Source of the DNA: Chondrilla cf. caribensis
Taxonomy: Eukaryota > Porifera > Demospongiae > Chondrillida > Chondrillidae
Length of the DNA: 22,500 nucleotides
Direction: 5' to 3'
NCBI GenBank assembly: GCA_964020155.1
Contig: OZ026555.1
Location: 4,729,795-4,752,294 of the forward strand
A program made the position numbers and the translations under genes. This document shows, piece by piece, positions 1-17,466 of the stretch. Each line of letters begins with the position of its first letter. Positions within the stretch are counted from its first letter, which is position 1. Below the pieces are notes generated by a model. The model was not told the DNA's origin. It did not search any database and saw only the letters and a program-made list of their open reading frames with translations.

Positions 1-149
1 AACAAACATCTTGTTGACAAGAATTTTAAGCATAATTCTAATCCAAGCAAACACTCAAATGTATGCAAACGACAGATCGACACAGGTGAGAACACTCGAT
101 GGTCATGTTGATCATGTACATATTTAAACAATAGCTCACTAGATAGGGA

Positions 150-285
150 TATCACACACATGACTCGTATACATGTACATATGTTAACAACGGGACACAT
201 AATAGTCATATCACGTACATGACTCGTATACATGTACATATGTTAACAACGGGACACATAATAGTCATATCACGTACATATCTTG
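150..285. repeat. 59-bp tandem duplication
   Basis: The block containing TGACTCGTAT begins at 161 and again at 220, which gives a 59-bp period and a little over two copies; the third copy breaks down near 285. It is followed by a short CATA-rich stretch (about 293-330). No coding potential is evident. Confidence 0.85.
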
Positions 286-784
286 TGTACCTGTACATAC
301 ATACCTACGTACATACATACATACTGTTTCCGATCCTAACAAAAGTACCCAAATATCTACAACAGGATCACATCAATAGTAATGCTATGAATGAGTGCCT
401 GTGTTCACAATGGACCCAGGAATGTGTGACTGAATACATAATGTACAATGGGACTGGGGATTCCAGCCCAAATACGAGTCAAACTGAAATGTGATTTGAT
501 CTGTTCTGTGCGCCTATAGCCTGCCTACGCAATGAACACACGTACATCGCTGGTCCAAGTGCGCCTTACATTGAGCTATTGTAACCCCAACAAATGTACG
601 GATAGAGGCACACTGACACAGGCATAATACAGATGACATGTTTAGGTACATGTATGCATAGTTTATTACATGCACACACCTTGTATGATATGCTGTCATA
701 GCTGCGAATCATGCAAATAACATTACTGACCATGACTGATGTTGAGATCAGTAGGACCTAGGTTGTTGTAGGGAATATACAATA

Positions 785-786
<2 letters not shown>

Positions 787-836
<50 letters not shown>
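787..836. repeat. (GT)25 microsatellite
   Basis: This is an uninterrupted GT dinucleotide run of 50 bases. It is one of more than ten such tracts in the window and the only one clearly outside MCM2, the AUH-like gene and P5CS. Confidence 0.97.
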
Positions 837-837
<1 letters not shown>

Positions 838-982
838 CCATGCATGTGCATGTCTGTTCTCATCATGTGTGCATACTTGCAATACCCCATGCAGTACCAA
901 ATACCTACCCTCGTAGCTGTAGATAATAGTAACAACTCACCAGTACAAACACTATCGGGATTAGAGCCATACTTTTTTTCAG

Positions 983-1468
983 TTTCTTGCATTTGGTAAA
1001 AAACACGATGATGAGAAAAAGAACTTGAAACAAATTAAAGAGCAGCAGTACGAGATCCCATATCCTGATGCTGAGGTGAGAACAATAGGGAGCAGCTGAA
1101 CAAATTGTATTTTGAAAAATATGTGGAAAATTTGCTCAAATGAATGAACAAAGGACTAATACATAGGGTGGGGGAGTGGTCACACTTGGTTACACCTATC
1201 AGCCCGCCTTCCAGTAAGGGTCTGGATCCGTGAGACCAGTATAGAGGGGTAGGGTAATTTGGTGGGCTTGGTGACTTTTAGGATGGGCGTCTCCAAAACA
1301 CAGTTGACATTGAATTGCGAACTAGTAACTTGGAGTATTGAATCTCACATCCCTTGAGATAGGCTTGTGTTCGTGAGTTCAGTATTAAGAGAGCTCAAGG
1401 CTATAAACCCCATGTCATCCACCCTAACCCTTTCATCTTCAACTCACTAGGTACTAGGAATCGTGTAG
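983..1468 (+). CDS. Possible 3' end of an unrecognised gene (two exons)
   Basis: Exon 983-1075 follows a pyrimidine-rich CAG acceptor and ends at GAG|GTGAGA. Only one frame is open across its 93 bases; it encodes a lysine/glutamate-rich segment starting FLAFGKKHDDEKK and ending with IPYPDAE. A matching terminal exon could start at 1451 after CTCACTAG and read V-L-G-I-V-stop (1451-1468) in the same phase. The charged tail would suit the C-terminus of a small membrane or cytosolic protein, but I do not recognise the family. If real, the gene ends about 280 bp before the MCM2 start. The second exon is much less certain than the first. Confidence 0.33.
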
Positions 1469-1701
1469 TGGAACACCAGAGCACAATAGGACTGAAGATC
1501 AGGGTCCATCGTCACGTTGGTGGAAGGTGTACTGTTGGAGGAATTGGGAAGGAAGATAACAGCCTCTGAGGTACACCAGTCAAGAACGTCATTTTGCAGG
1601 ACAGTGCTGTGAAGAGACATAATATCGATATGACTCGACCCGAAGTACATCCGAAATAGTGAGCAATATTTAGAAACGGGTTTTGCTATATTAAGTAATA
1701 G

Positions 1702-1737
1702 TACGTCACCGGTTTTGGCGGGCATTTGGCGCCAATT
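1702..1737 (+). promoter_or_regulatory. MCM2 promoter with paired E2F-type sites and an ATF/CRE half site
   Basis: TTTTGGCGGG (1713-1722) and the near-palindrome ATTTGGCGCCAATT (1724-1737) both fit the E2F/DP consensus TTTSSCGC. They lie 15-39 bp upstream of the MCM2 start codon. TACGTCA at 1702-1708 resembles a CRE/ATF half site. E2F control of MCM genes at the G1/S transition is well established in animals and plants. The sites are seen directly; binding is inferred. Confidence 0.7.
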
Positions 1738-1751
1738 GTGGTCGAGCGAGC

Positions 1752-10536
<8,785 letters not shown>

Positions 10537-10755
10537 CAACAAAGAAGAACCCAACAACAGATGTATAGCCGTATCAATGATGCTAGAATTCAAATCCTCT
10601 CTTTATACATGTGTGTTGTAAAGCATTTCTGCAATGCTGTTATGTGTAGTGAATGTTGTATGTACTGTACTATAAGTAGATCTCATTATACATAAGCTAT
10701 GCGTACATATGTGTACTAAAGAATATATTGTCTGCTTGCGTATAAACATTGGAAA
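10537..10755. other. MCM2 to AUH-like intergenic region (219 bp)
   Basis: This short stretch must hold the MCM2 3' UTR and cleavage site plus the downstream promoter. I see no AATAAA; AATATA near 10722 is a weak variant only. No TATA box is evident. The ATG at 10756 follows GGAAA, so AAAATGGCCGC also resembles a YY1 element overlapping the start codon. Confidence 0.5.
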
Positions 10756-13700
10756 ATGGCCGCTGTTATGTTGAGGTCAGTTTCAACTTGGAAAGGACGC
10801 TGTGCAGGGTCGCTTGCTTCTGTGCTGCGCTTATCACAACGTGCGTGCTTTAGCAGCGTCAAGGGAACGGATTTCCAAGTCGAACGCCTACAAGGAGAAG
10901 CTGAAGGTAGATACTGCTTGTTTTGGGACCTTATTCTTTTTCGAATTGTCCTCAACGACATAGCTCATCACGTGTACGTTGCAATGATTCCGTCACTTCA
11001 GGAGTGGTAGTTTTTGGGATGAATAGACCGCAAGTTAAGAACGCCCTTGGTATAAACCTTATGAAGGAGGTGAGCCGGTAGACCATAGCAAGTAGAGTAT
11101 GTAGCTATAGACACCAGCACCAGCACCACTATCACCAACACCAGCATGGGCACTACTACCACTATCACCAGCACCACTCACCAGCATGGGCACTACTACC
11201 ACTATCACCAGCACCAGCACCATTGTCACTGCAAGTACACTTCATACTGTGTCTCAGATGAGGGAGGCCCTTACTGACGCACTGTTCGATCCTGAGGTGC
11301 GCACCATCGTATTGCGAAGTCTGGTACCTGGTGTGTTCTGTGCCGGAGCTGATCTGAAGGAGAGGGCAAAAATGAAAGTGAGTAGACATGCCTTACTTGT
11401 CAGATTCTGTGCACATCAGAACAATGTCATTCCGTGAAATAAGTGTCTTCTTGTGATCCATGTGTGCATATGTGCTTGTGCATAAACATAGACACTACAG
11501 TCCAAATATTTAAATATCTCCTTGCATTAAACCTGTTCATGAAGGACAGCTGAAGTTGTCTGACTGTGTATATCCATCATTGCATAGGAGGAGGAAGTGG
11601 GTCCCTTGGTCTCTCAAGCCAGATCCACTTTCACTGCTCTCTCTGAACTTCCTGTTCCTGTGATTGCCGCTCTTGATGGGGTAGCAGTGGGTGGTGGACT
11701 CGAAATGGCCCTAGCTTGTGACTTGAGGGTAGCATGTGAGTCCTGTGTGTATGTGCGAGTATAGGATATGTATACTGCATGCTGTCCACCTGTTTTGTAC
11801 CAAATCGTGAGTCTGTCTTTACTGTCTCATACTACCAGTTTGTATGCCTCACTACGAGTATGTGTTTTGTCTACCATCCCACTGGTCTGCAATTGAACCC
11901 AAATTGTATTTATTGTACTATAAACTCATAATATTATGTATATATACATATCCAAGACATACTTTGGTAATGGTTCCACATACACATTGTAATACAGCTA
12001 AAACATAATGAAAGTAACACAACAGCAAACAACTAAACATCAAGTCCACAGAAGTAACATTTTGTGTGCATCTATGCAGCATCGAATGCAAAGATGGGAT
12101 TGGTTGAAACACGACTGGCAATCATTCCAGGTGCAGGTAAGTACACATGATGTCAGTGATTTCAATAAAAATTTGAAGTGTTAAATAGAAAAATTGGGCT
12201 AAAAAGGGGTGCTAAATGAAATGTGGGGGCAGTACATGTTGACAGATATGGCTTCAATTCTTGATCAGCTGACTGCTGTTTTTCTTCCTGTTGCTGCAAG
12301 AGGAACACAATTCGATGTACTTTGCCACAGCTGTCCTCGGAAGGAAGGCAAAATCCTCTTGGATCTGCGGGAATAAAATCATTAATGTAGTGAGATTACT
12401 TCACCTTCTGCAATACAGCAGACTCAGGGATAACTTACTTGTGCATATGTCTTCCGTATTCCGGGATGTCCTGTTGCGTCGTTGTGGTATTTTGCAATGA
12501 TGTTGGCAAAGTCCTCCACTTTAGCCACAACCTTGTAAGAACCAGTGAAGTGTTTCACACGCTTCTGACCTCTTACGACCGGTATTGCAACGATCACCTT
12601 CTCGACAGCATCATTATTTTCAAGCACGAAGAACTCGCATCCCTTTATCCAGTGTCTCGTTTTCGGGTTGACGATGTCCCCTCCGTTCAACACCAGGACA
12701 ATCTGGTTGTAAAGACCTCCTCTGATGACGTGGCTACCTCTACGTGAGTTGCTGGAAGGCCATGTTTCGTCAAGGTACGCTGTAAAAGTCTTCAAGTTTA
12801 TCATCATCTCTGGGGTATGGCTGGCGGCGGTGTGAGTAACGTGTTCTGGCGTCCTTGGCGGGGTCGGGAAGAGGGGACTACAGCTTGTTGGATCCTGAGG
12901 AAGTTCTGTCGGAGAGTGGCTCCAGTAAGGGTAGGCCGGATAATAAGGAGAATAGGGGAAAGTGTATTGTAGAAATGTGGGAGTTACACTTCTGTTCTCT
13001 CTGTCTAGAGTGGATTCTTCCGCTATCGATTTTTTCTCCTTGATAGGTAGTTTCTTTGCTTTTTGACAAGCCAATACGAGAGTATCTAAATTAGCGAAGT
13101 CTTCTTTACGAATCTCTCTAGCCATTGGTAATAGATCGTTGAATCACAACTAAAAGAATTGACCGAAGCGAGCACTGTGGGATTAGGGTCTACGGTGGAA
13201 CAGATGATGAGCTTCAAGTGCGAACGGCTTTTATGCGGCACATTCCCGCGAAAATTCAAATTGGTTTAAAATGGCCGCAGTCGAATGTATGTTATGAGAC
13301 TTACAAACGGGCAAAAAAGTCTTTTGGAGACGTTTCACTACTGAGTACACTCGTGTATCTAGATTTGAACATCGAATTTCTCTCAAAAATTAAATTGAAG
13401 TGATTTTTATGTCGATAAGCTTTTCTATTATACTTGATGATCCCATACGATAGTCACGTGATATCATGGCCGGGTACTTGCGCTCTCGGGCCTTGGATGT
13501 CCTTCTCGTTAGGAGATACGCTACAACGAGTACTAAGATAATACAGCTGTTTAGAAAGAAGGAATGTTCAATTCTTGAAATGAATAAGACACCAGTGAAC
13601 GCATTTGACAAAGCATTCCTTGTTGACTTCCAAAATGCCCTGGAAGAGGTGAAGAAGGCATCGACTCGAGGTCTACTGATAACAAGTGGTCTTCAGTCCA

Positions 13701-15300
13701 CATTTTCTGCAGGATTAGACTTCTCTGAGCTGTTTCGACGCAAAAGTGGTGACATTGAAAAGTTTTGGACTGAATGTCAGTCTCTGTGGATGAACTTGTA
13801 CTCGTTTCCACTACCTGTGGTTGCAGCTATCAATGGACACTGCCTTGCTGGTGGTTGTATACTCTTGAGCTGTTGTGACTATCGAATTGCAACCCGTGGT
13901 GATTATAAAATCGGACTACCAGCTGCACGCCTTGGCCTTGTAGCACCAAAGTGGTTTTTGCTGTCGTTGGCAGCTGTTATGGGACAACGTCAGACCGAAC
14001 TGATGGCATCACAGGCGAAAGTGATGGATCCTTCCCAGGCACATCAGTTGGGCCTCGTTGATGAGTTGTGTGATGTTGAAGAGCTCGAAGACAAGGCAAT
14101 TTCTGTCCTTGAAAAGTTCTCAGAAGTGGACGGTGAGGCTCAAACTGCCATGAAATTGCAGCTTCGAGAAGATCTCTTGAACTCTATGAAAGAGCAGCGA
14201 AAGGAGGACCTGAAGAAGTTTGTTAACTGGACCTTGAAAGAAAGAACACAAAACATACTATCTAGAGTTTATGGGAAATGAGTAAAACAAGTATTCCGTA
14301 TCAGTCATCAGTTGACAACTTTAGATATTTTATTATTGATTTGACAGATTTGTATAGAGAATAATTTCTCTCCAGTGGTCGAATAATACCGTGCAATACT
14401 ACTTGGGTACTGTGTGTAAACCATGTGATAACTGTGTGTGAGATTTGATGATAACCATCATTAACTAGAAACTTCAAAGAATTTGAAGATTATGATAGTT
14501 ATTTGTGATGAAATCATTAAAGCATGTGACTATCATGTGACTGAGATACTCACAATTCATTTGAGTAGCATTAGGCCTGTTTGTCACCATGGTAGTGCTC
14601 ATGATCTCCACATGATAGTCATGTGACAACTTACTGTTCACTTTAGGAGGTACACAAAGGCTGCCTAGGCTTATTGGAGAGGCGAAGGCAAAGGAACTGA
14701 TATTCACGGCACAAGTATTGACTGGAGAAGATGCAGAGGCCATTGGACTTGTGGAACATGTGGTCTCCCAAAATGAAGAAGGAGATGCCGCTTACAAGAG
14801 GGCATTGGAGCTAGCAGTGGAGATCGCAAAGAAGGTGAGAAAATGGTAATGGATAGAATTGTGAATGTGTGTAGTTCAACAGAATGCACAATCAGATTAA
14901 CATGTGTGTTATGTGCTAAAATTTGCATTGCATTTAGTCATTTATTAGTGCAAATCCACTGACTGTGCCAAATCACTTGTTTGCTTGTTGGCTGGACCAC
15001 TCTTGTGCTTAGTTTTCTGTGTCTCCTGGTAATCCTTGACCTTGGTCTTGTGTATCCAGACATTACCAACTATCCCCTTGTATAGTGGAGTAGAGCCAGT
15101 GAGGATCCAGCAGACAACATGGACTGGGTAGGGTTGGCTGTAGTGTCAGCAACCTTCACTCAATTTGGGATCTGCGCTGTTTTACACTTCAAACCACACT
15201 TGAATCTATGTGTTTTGTGCTCTGGTTTAGTGTTGCATCTATCTTACGTAGGGTCCTGTTGCTGTGAGGATGGCTAAAAAAGCTATCAATATGGGAGTAC

Positions 15301-15356
<56 letters not shown>

Positions 15357-17205
15357 GTGTGTGTGTGTGTGTGTGCGTGTGTGTGTATGCATGTGTGTGT
15401 GTGTGTTTGTGTTTGTCTGTGTGTGTGTGTGTGTTTATGTGTGTGTGTATTGTGTGTGTGTGTGTGTTTGTGTTTGTCTGTGTGTGCTTGTGCTTGTGTA
15501 TATTGGTTCTCGTACATAAATGGTTTCTATACTGTTTACATTATATGTTTCTTTCTGATGCAGACGGATCTAGCTACTGGCTTGAAGCTTGAAGAAACAT
15601 GCTATTCTCAAGTTAGTTGTTCAGTCCATGGTGTCACTAGTACAACGATCCCTAGTCAGTGACTGTGTGACACGAATTACTCTTCATCTTTCTCTATTTT
15701 TGCATGTCATGTATATGCACATGGTGTTGTTATGCACAAACTTTCCCAACCATCTATTTATAAGGGTGAAAATGAACAGTTGTGGGTAGACATTTTGTTC
15801 ACACTTCGGTTTCATGTGTAGCTTCGTCTAGTGTTGTAGTTTGTTTTCTATTCCTTTGCTCGCACACTCACTGAGTTATGCCTCTTGTAAGTAGCGATTG
15901 TGTCGTGAACAATTCCAGGACCATGTACGTCAGAATCTCAGCAGTATAAAAATGTTCAAGGGGAAATTCCTCTCATTAAGAAATTTCTAAGGAAACTTTT
16001 GTAGGTCCAGCCCTAACCATACTGAAATGATTGTACAAAATTTTTTGAAGTTTTTCAGCTGTTCCTGTGAGATTCCTGCTAATGAGACAACACTGATACC
16101 ATATTGAATAGTGGGAGTGGTTTGTGAAACAGCATTTCAGCTATTGTCCATAAAGACAATGGTATACATACCTTCGTTATTTGGTTCTGAACAATATATA
16201 GAATTACATTGGCAACAGGAATTGTAACAAAACATCAGAATGTAACAAAATGTGCGTACAATGATGAATATTGTAGTTGGCATCTCTGATATACAAAATA
16301 TGGAGTAAAAAAATGTGACAGTATTTTTTCCATTGTGACAAAGTATAGAATTGGACCATAGATGGTTACACAGTTGCATGGCATGGTACCACCATCCAGC
16401 ACAGTTGCAGATATTTTTACGCTACTCAGAATTGTTATGGGTGGTCCTTCGACATGGGTAGCTCAATCAGTACCCACGGACAATGGCACACATACCTCAA
16501 ATCTTGTTCCTTTACAGCAATATATGGGATTATTCCCCAATGATGTCATACATCAAAGACACGTACAGTAACTTACTGTCTGGGCAAGTATCTCAAAGTG
16601 ATCTCAGTTTTCAAAATAATCACATAGCAACCCTCAATGCAAGAGTAGTGAGGAATCTACTACCAATTTTTTGATTTGATCATATTGGTCACGATTTGTA
16701 ATGTATTAATGTTCGAATTATCTATAAATCAGTATTTTGTAATTTGATTTCAAATACAAACGTCTGATAAACAACATATTGGTTACGTTTTGTAATGTAT
16801 TAATGTTCGAATTATCTATAAATCAGTATTTTGTAATTTGATTTCAAATACAAACGTCTGATAAACGTCAGCGATGAATTTCTCTCTGAAAAGTCTCCTA
16901 AAATGACAAACTTTGTGTACACCGAGCTTTAATATTGACTCACGTACGAAGAATTCCAAGCAATTCATTCAGTTTTAAAACCCTTAGCAATAAGCTACTT
17001 ACATCCCATCTTTCTATTTACATACATGTATATTATTATATTACTGGTCCCTAAGTATGTATCTACGTTTAATGTAATAAATTATTATTTGATATATTTA
17101 CCATAATATTGTTATCTTCGCTGGAAGGTAATTCCCACAGAAGACAGACTTGAAGGACTGAAGGCTTTTAAAGAGAAGAGACAACCTGTATATAAAGGGA
17201 AATGA
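10756..17205 (+). CDS. AUH: Mitochondrial enoyl-CoA hydratase of the AUH/ECHDC2 type (complete, 9 exons, 302 aa)
   Basis: This is a crotonase-fold hydratase. In animals AUH converts 3-methylglutaconyl-CoA to HMG-CoA in leucine breakdown; ECHDC2 is its close paralogue. Exons are 10756-10906, 11002-11069, 11258-11377, 11588-11735, 12080-12136, 14647-14834, 15252-15302, 15564-15611 and 17128-17205. All are GT-AG and in phase. The N-terminus (first ~35 residues, rich in Arg, Ser and Ala, no acids) looks like a mitochondrial presequence. The oxyanion-hole motif is CAGADL (101-106). The catalytic pair is Glu152 (in GGGLEMA) and Glu172 (in LVETRLA), 20 residues apart as in rat crotonase Glu144/Glu164. 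QNEEGDAAY and PTEDRLEGL are AUH/ECHDC2 signatures; [10 protein letters not shown] leans to ECHDC2, the C-terminal third to AUH. The lysine-rich helix linked to RNA binding in human AUH is poor in lysine here. Intron 5 contains two other genes. The final acceptor has a weak pyrimidine tract. Confidence 0.92.
11107..11222. repeat. CACCAG/CACTAC minisatellite, AUH-like intron 2
   Basis: Nearly the whole 188-bp intron is ACC/CAG-rich. A block with CAGCATGGGCACTACTACC occurs twice (near 11141 and 11182), flanked by ACTATCACCAGCACC repeats. In-frame His/Thr open frames through it are repeat artefacts. Confidence 0.85.
12164..12169 (+). promoter_or_regulatory. Intronic AATAAA hexamer
   Basis: A canonical poly(A) signal hexamer lies 28 bp into AUH-like intron 5, on the host-gene strand and upstream of the two nested genes. 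Use is not shown. It could give a truncated host transcript ending after exon 5, or it may be chance. Confidence 0.3.
12254..13125 (-). CDS. Spliced gene encoding an integrase-type HHCC zinc-finger protein (265 aa), nested antisense in AUH-like intron 5
   Basis: Exon 1 is 13125-12439, ending GCACAA|GTAAGT. Exon 2 is 12364-12254, after CCCGCAG and ending in TGA. The intron is 74 nt and phase 0. The N-terminal ~110 residues are low-complexity, with a Tyr/Pro-rich stretch (55-70). Residues ~112-213 resemble the region before the finger in KRBA2-type integrase-derived proteins. The finger is His214-x5-His220-x28-Cys249-x2-Cys252, with [11 protein letters not shown] and [13 protein letters not shown] as family-like motifs. 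This matches the integrase H2C2 pattern, which in integrases binds zinc beside the catalytic core. No DDE core follows: the frame stops 13 residues after the last Cys, and I found none in the remaining host intron. It may be a domesticated or truncated transposon or retroelement gene. Spliced reading across the finger argues against a random relic. Function is unknown. Confidence 0.72.
13126..13465. promoter_or_regulatory. Divergent promoter region between the HHCC gene and the ECI1-like gene
   Basis: This 340-bp spacer separates two start codons facing apart. It contains TTCCCGCGAAAA (13243-13254), a strong E2F-type match; AAAATGGCCGCAG (13268-13280), a YY1-like element; and GTCACGTGAT with the E-box CACGTG at 13455-13460, six bases before the ECI1-like ATG. 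No TATA box is seen. Motifs are read directly; promoter activity is inferred from the layout. Confidence 0.55.
13466..14281 (+). CDS. ECI1: ECI1-like mitochondrial enoyl-CoA delta isomerase, intronless, nested in AUH-like intron 5 (271 aa)
   Basis: ECI1 enzymes shift 3-cis/trans double bonds to 2-trans so that unsaturated fatty acids can enter beta-oxidation. This single open frame runs from ATG (A at -3, G at +4) to TGA. The N-terminus is basic with RRYATTS (16-22), like a mitochondrial presequence; the C-terminus YGK is not a peroxisomal signal. ECI1 features include FSAGLDF (80-86), [10 protein letters not shown] (117-126), AGGC-x5-CDYR (128-140), IGL-x3-RLGLVAP (149-161) and GLVDE (196-200). 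Length matches ECI1 without its longest leaders. The Glu of the family motif GLNETQLG is replaced: Pro152-Ala153-Ala154 stand at Asn-Glu-Thr. The other crotonase acid site is Ile132, hydrophobic as usual in ECI1. The gene could be a diverged isomerase or a pseudoenzyme. Absence of introns amid intron-rich genes suggests retroposition, but I see no A-tail or flanking direct repeats. Confidence 0.9.
   Translation: MAGYLRSRALDVLLVRRYATTSTKIIQLFRKKECSILEMNKTPVNAFDKAFLVDFQNALEEVKKASTRGLLITSGLQSTFSAGLDFSELFRRKSGDIEKFWTECQSLWMNLYSFPLPVVAAINGHCLAGGCILLSCCDYRIATRGDYKIGLPAARLGLVAPKWFLLSLAAVMGQRQTELMASQAKVMDPSQAHQLGLVDELCDVEELEDKAISVLEKFSEVDGEAQTAMKLQLREDLLNSMKEQRKEDLKKFVNWTLKERTQNILSRVYGK
14282..14646. 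other. 3' flank of the ECI1-like gene and end of host intron 5
   Basis: The stretch is AT-rich with no canonical AATAAA. A short imperfect inverted repeat built on CATGTGACTATCATGTGA (14524-14541) and its near reverse complement (about 14609-14627) could form a hairpin. The stretch ends at the TTCACTTTAG acceptor for host exon 6. Confidence 0.4.
14835..15251. other. AUH-like intron 6, nothing notable
   Basis: This is a 417-bp intron from AAG|GTGAGA to TTACGTAG|GGT. I see no repeat, no other exon and no recognised motif. Confidence 0.5.
15303..15490. repeat. (GT)n tract beginning at the exon 7 donor, AUH-like intron 7
   Basis: CAG|GTGTGTGT: the first GT of the tract is the 5' splice site of exon 7. 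The tract carries GCGT, TTGTGTTTGTCT and TATG interruptions and extends for about 188 bases of a 261-bp intron. Confidence 0.93.
15612..17127. other. AUH-like intron 8 (1.5 kb), AT-rich
   Basis: This is the second-longest intron of the gene, from CAA|GTTAGT to CTGGAAG|GTA. An open frame at 16362-16571 has no family resemblance that I can name and no obvious splice context, so I do not call it. Apart from a 94-bp tandem duplication near 16680-16867, I see nothing recognisable. Confidence 0.55.
16680..16867. repeat. 94-bp tandem duplication
   Basis: Two near-identical copies contain TGTAATGTATTAATGTTCG (16697 and 16791) and end CAAACGTCTGATAAAC. They differ at only a few positions near the CATATTGGT start, so the duplication is recent. 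Confidence 0.92.
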
Positions 17206-17466
17206 CTGAGCATTAATTTTGACTGACGTAGAGGATAATACAATTTGTGGTCGAATCATTAAATTGGAGCGCTGACTGTGATTATCACGTTCTGGTGTGT
17301 AACTTGTACGTCTTCACAGTGCATAGCACGTGCGTGGGTCTGGCTACGCGAGACTGTGGATCGCTGCAGCTATAAATATGCACCTTTGTTCTTTTGTTTG
17401 GTAGCTTACTCGTAGGTGAACTAGCTGGTCTTCGCAAGTAGAGGAGCTTCTGGTACGTCCAGAACC
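17206..17466 (+). promoter_or_regulatory. AUH-like 3' end and P5CS promoter
   Basis: Only 261 bp separate the AUH-like stop from the P5CS start. ATTAAA (17258-17263) is a plausible poly(A) signal for the upstream gene. GCACGTGCGTGGG holds an E-box CACGTG at 17327-17332, with an overlapping second CGTG that would also fit a HIF-type core. TATAAATA at 17371-17378 is a good TATA box about 90 bp before the ATG. Transcription start is inferred near 17400. Confidence 0.6.

Larger units (their letters stand above)
1..982. other. Non-coding flank, mostly repeats
   Basis: Apart from the 59-bp tandem duplication and a (GT)25 tract, I see no convincing exon here. The open frames present are short, lack family resemblance and largely read through repeats. 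If the exon at 983-1075 is real, this stretch would be intron or further 5' parts of that gene. Confidence 0.4.

Noticed and set aside
12291..12747. Plus-strand open frames opposite the HHCC gene
   Set aside because: They are shadows of the minus-strand exons, which carry the family motifs and good splice sites.
16362..16674. Open frames in AUH-like intron 8
   Set aside because: No family resemblance, no start context and no splice sites that keep the host frame; exons 8 and 9 are contiguous in the family.
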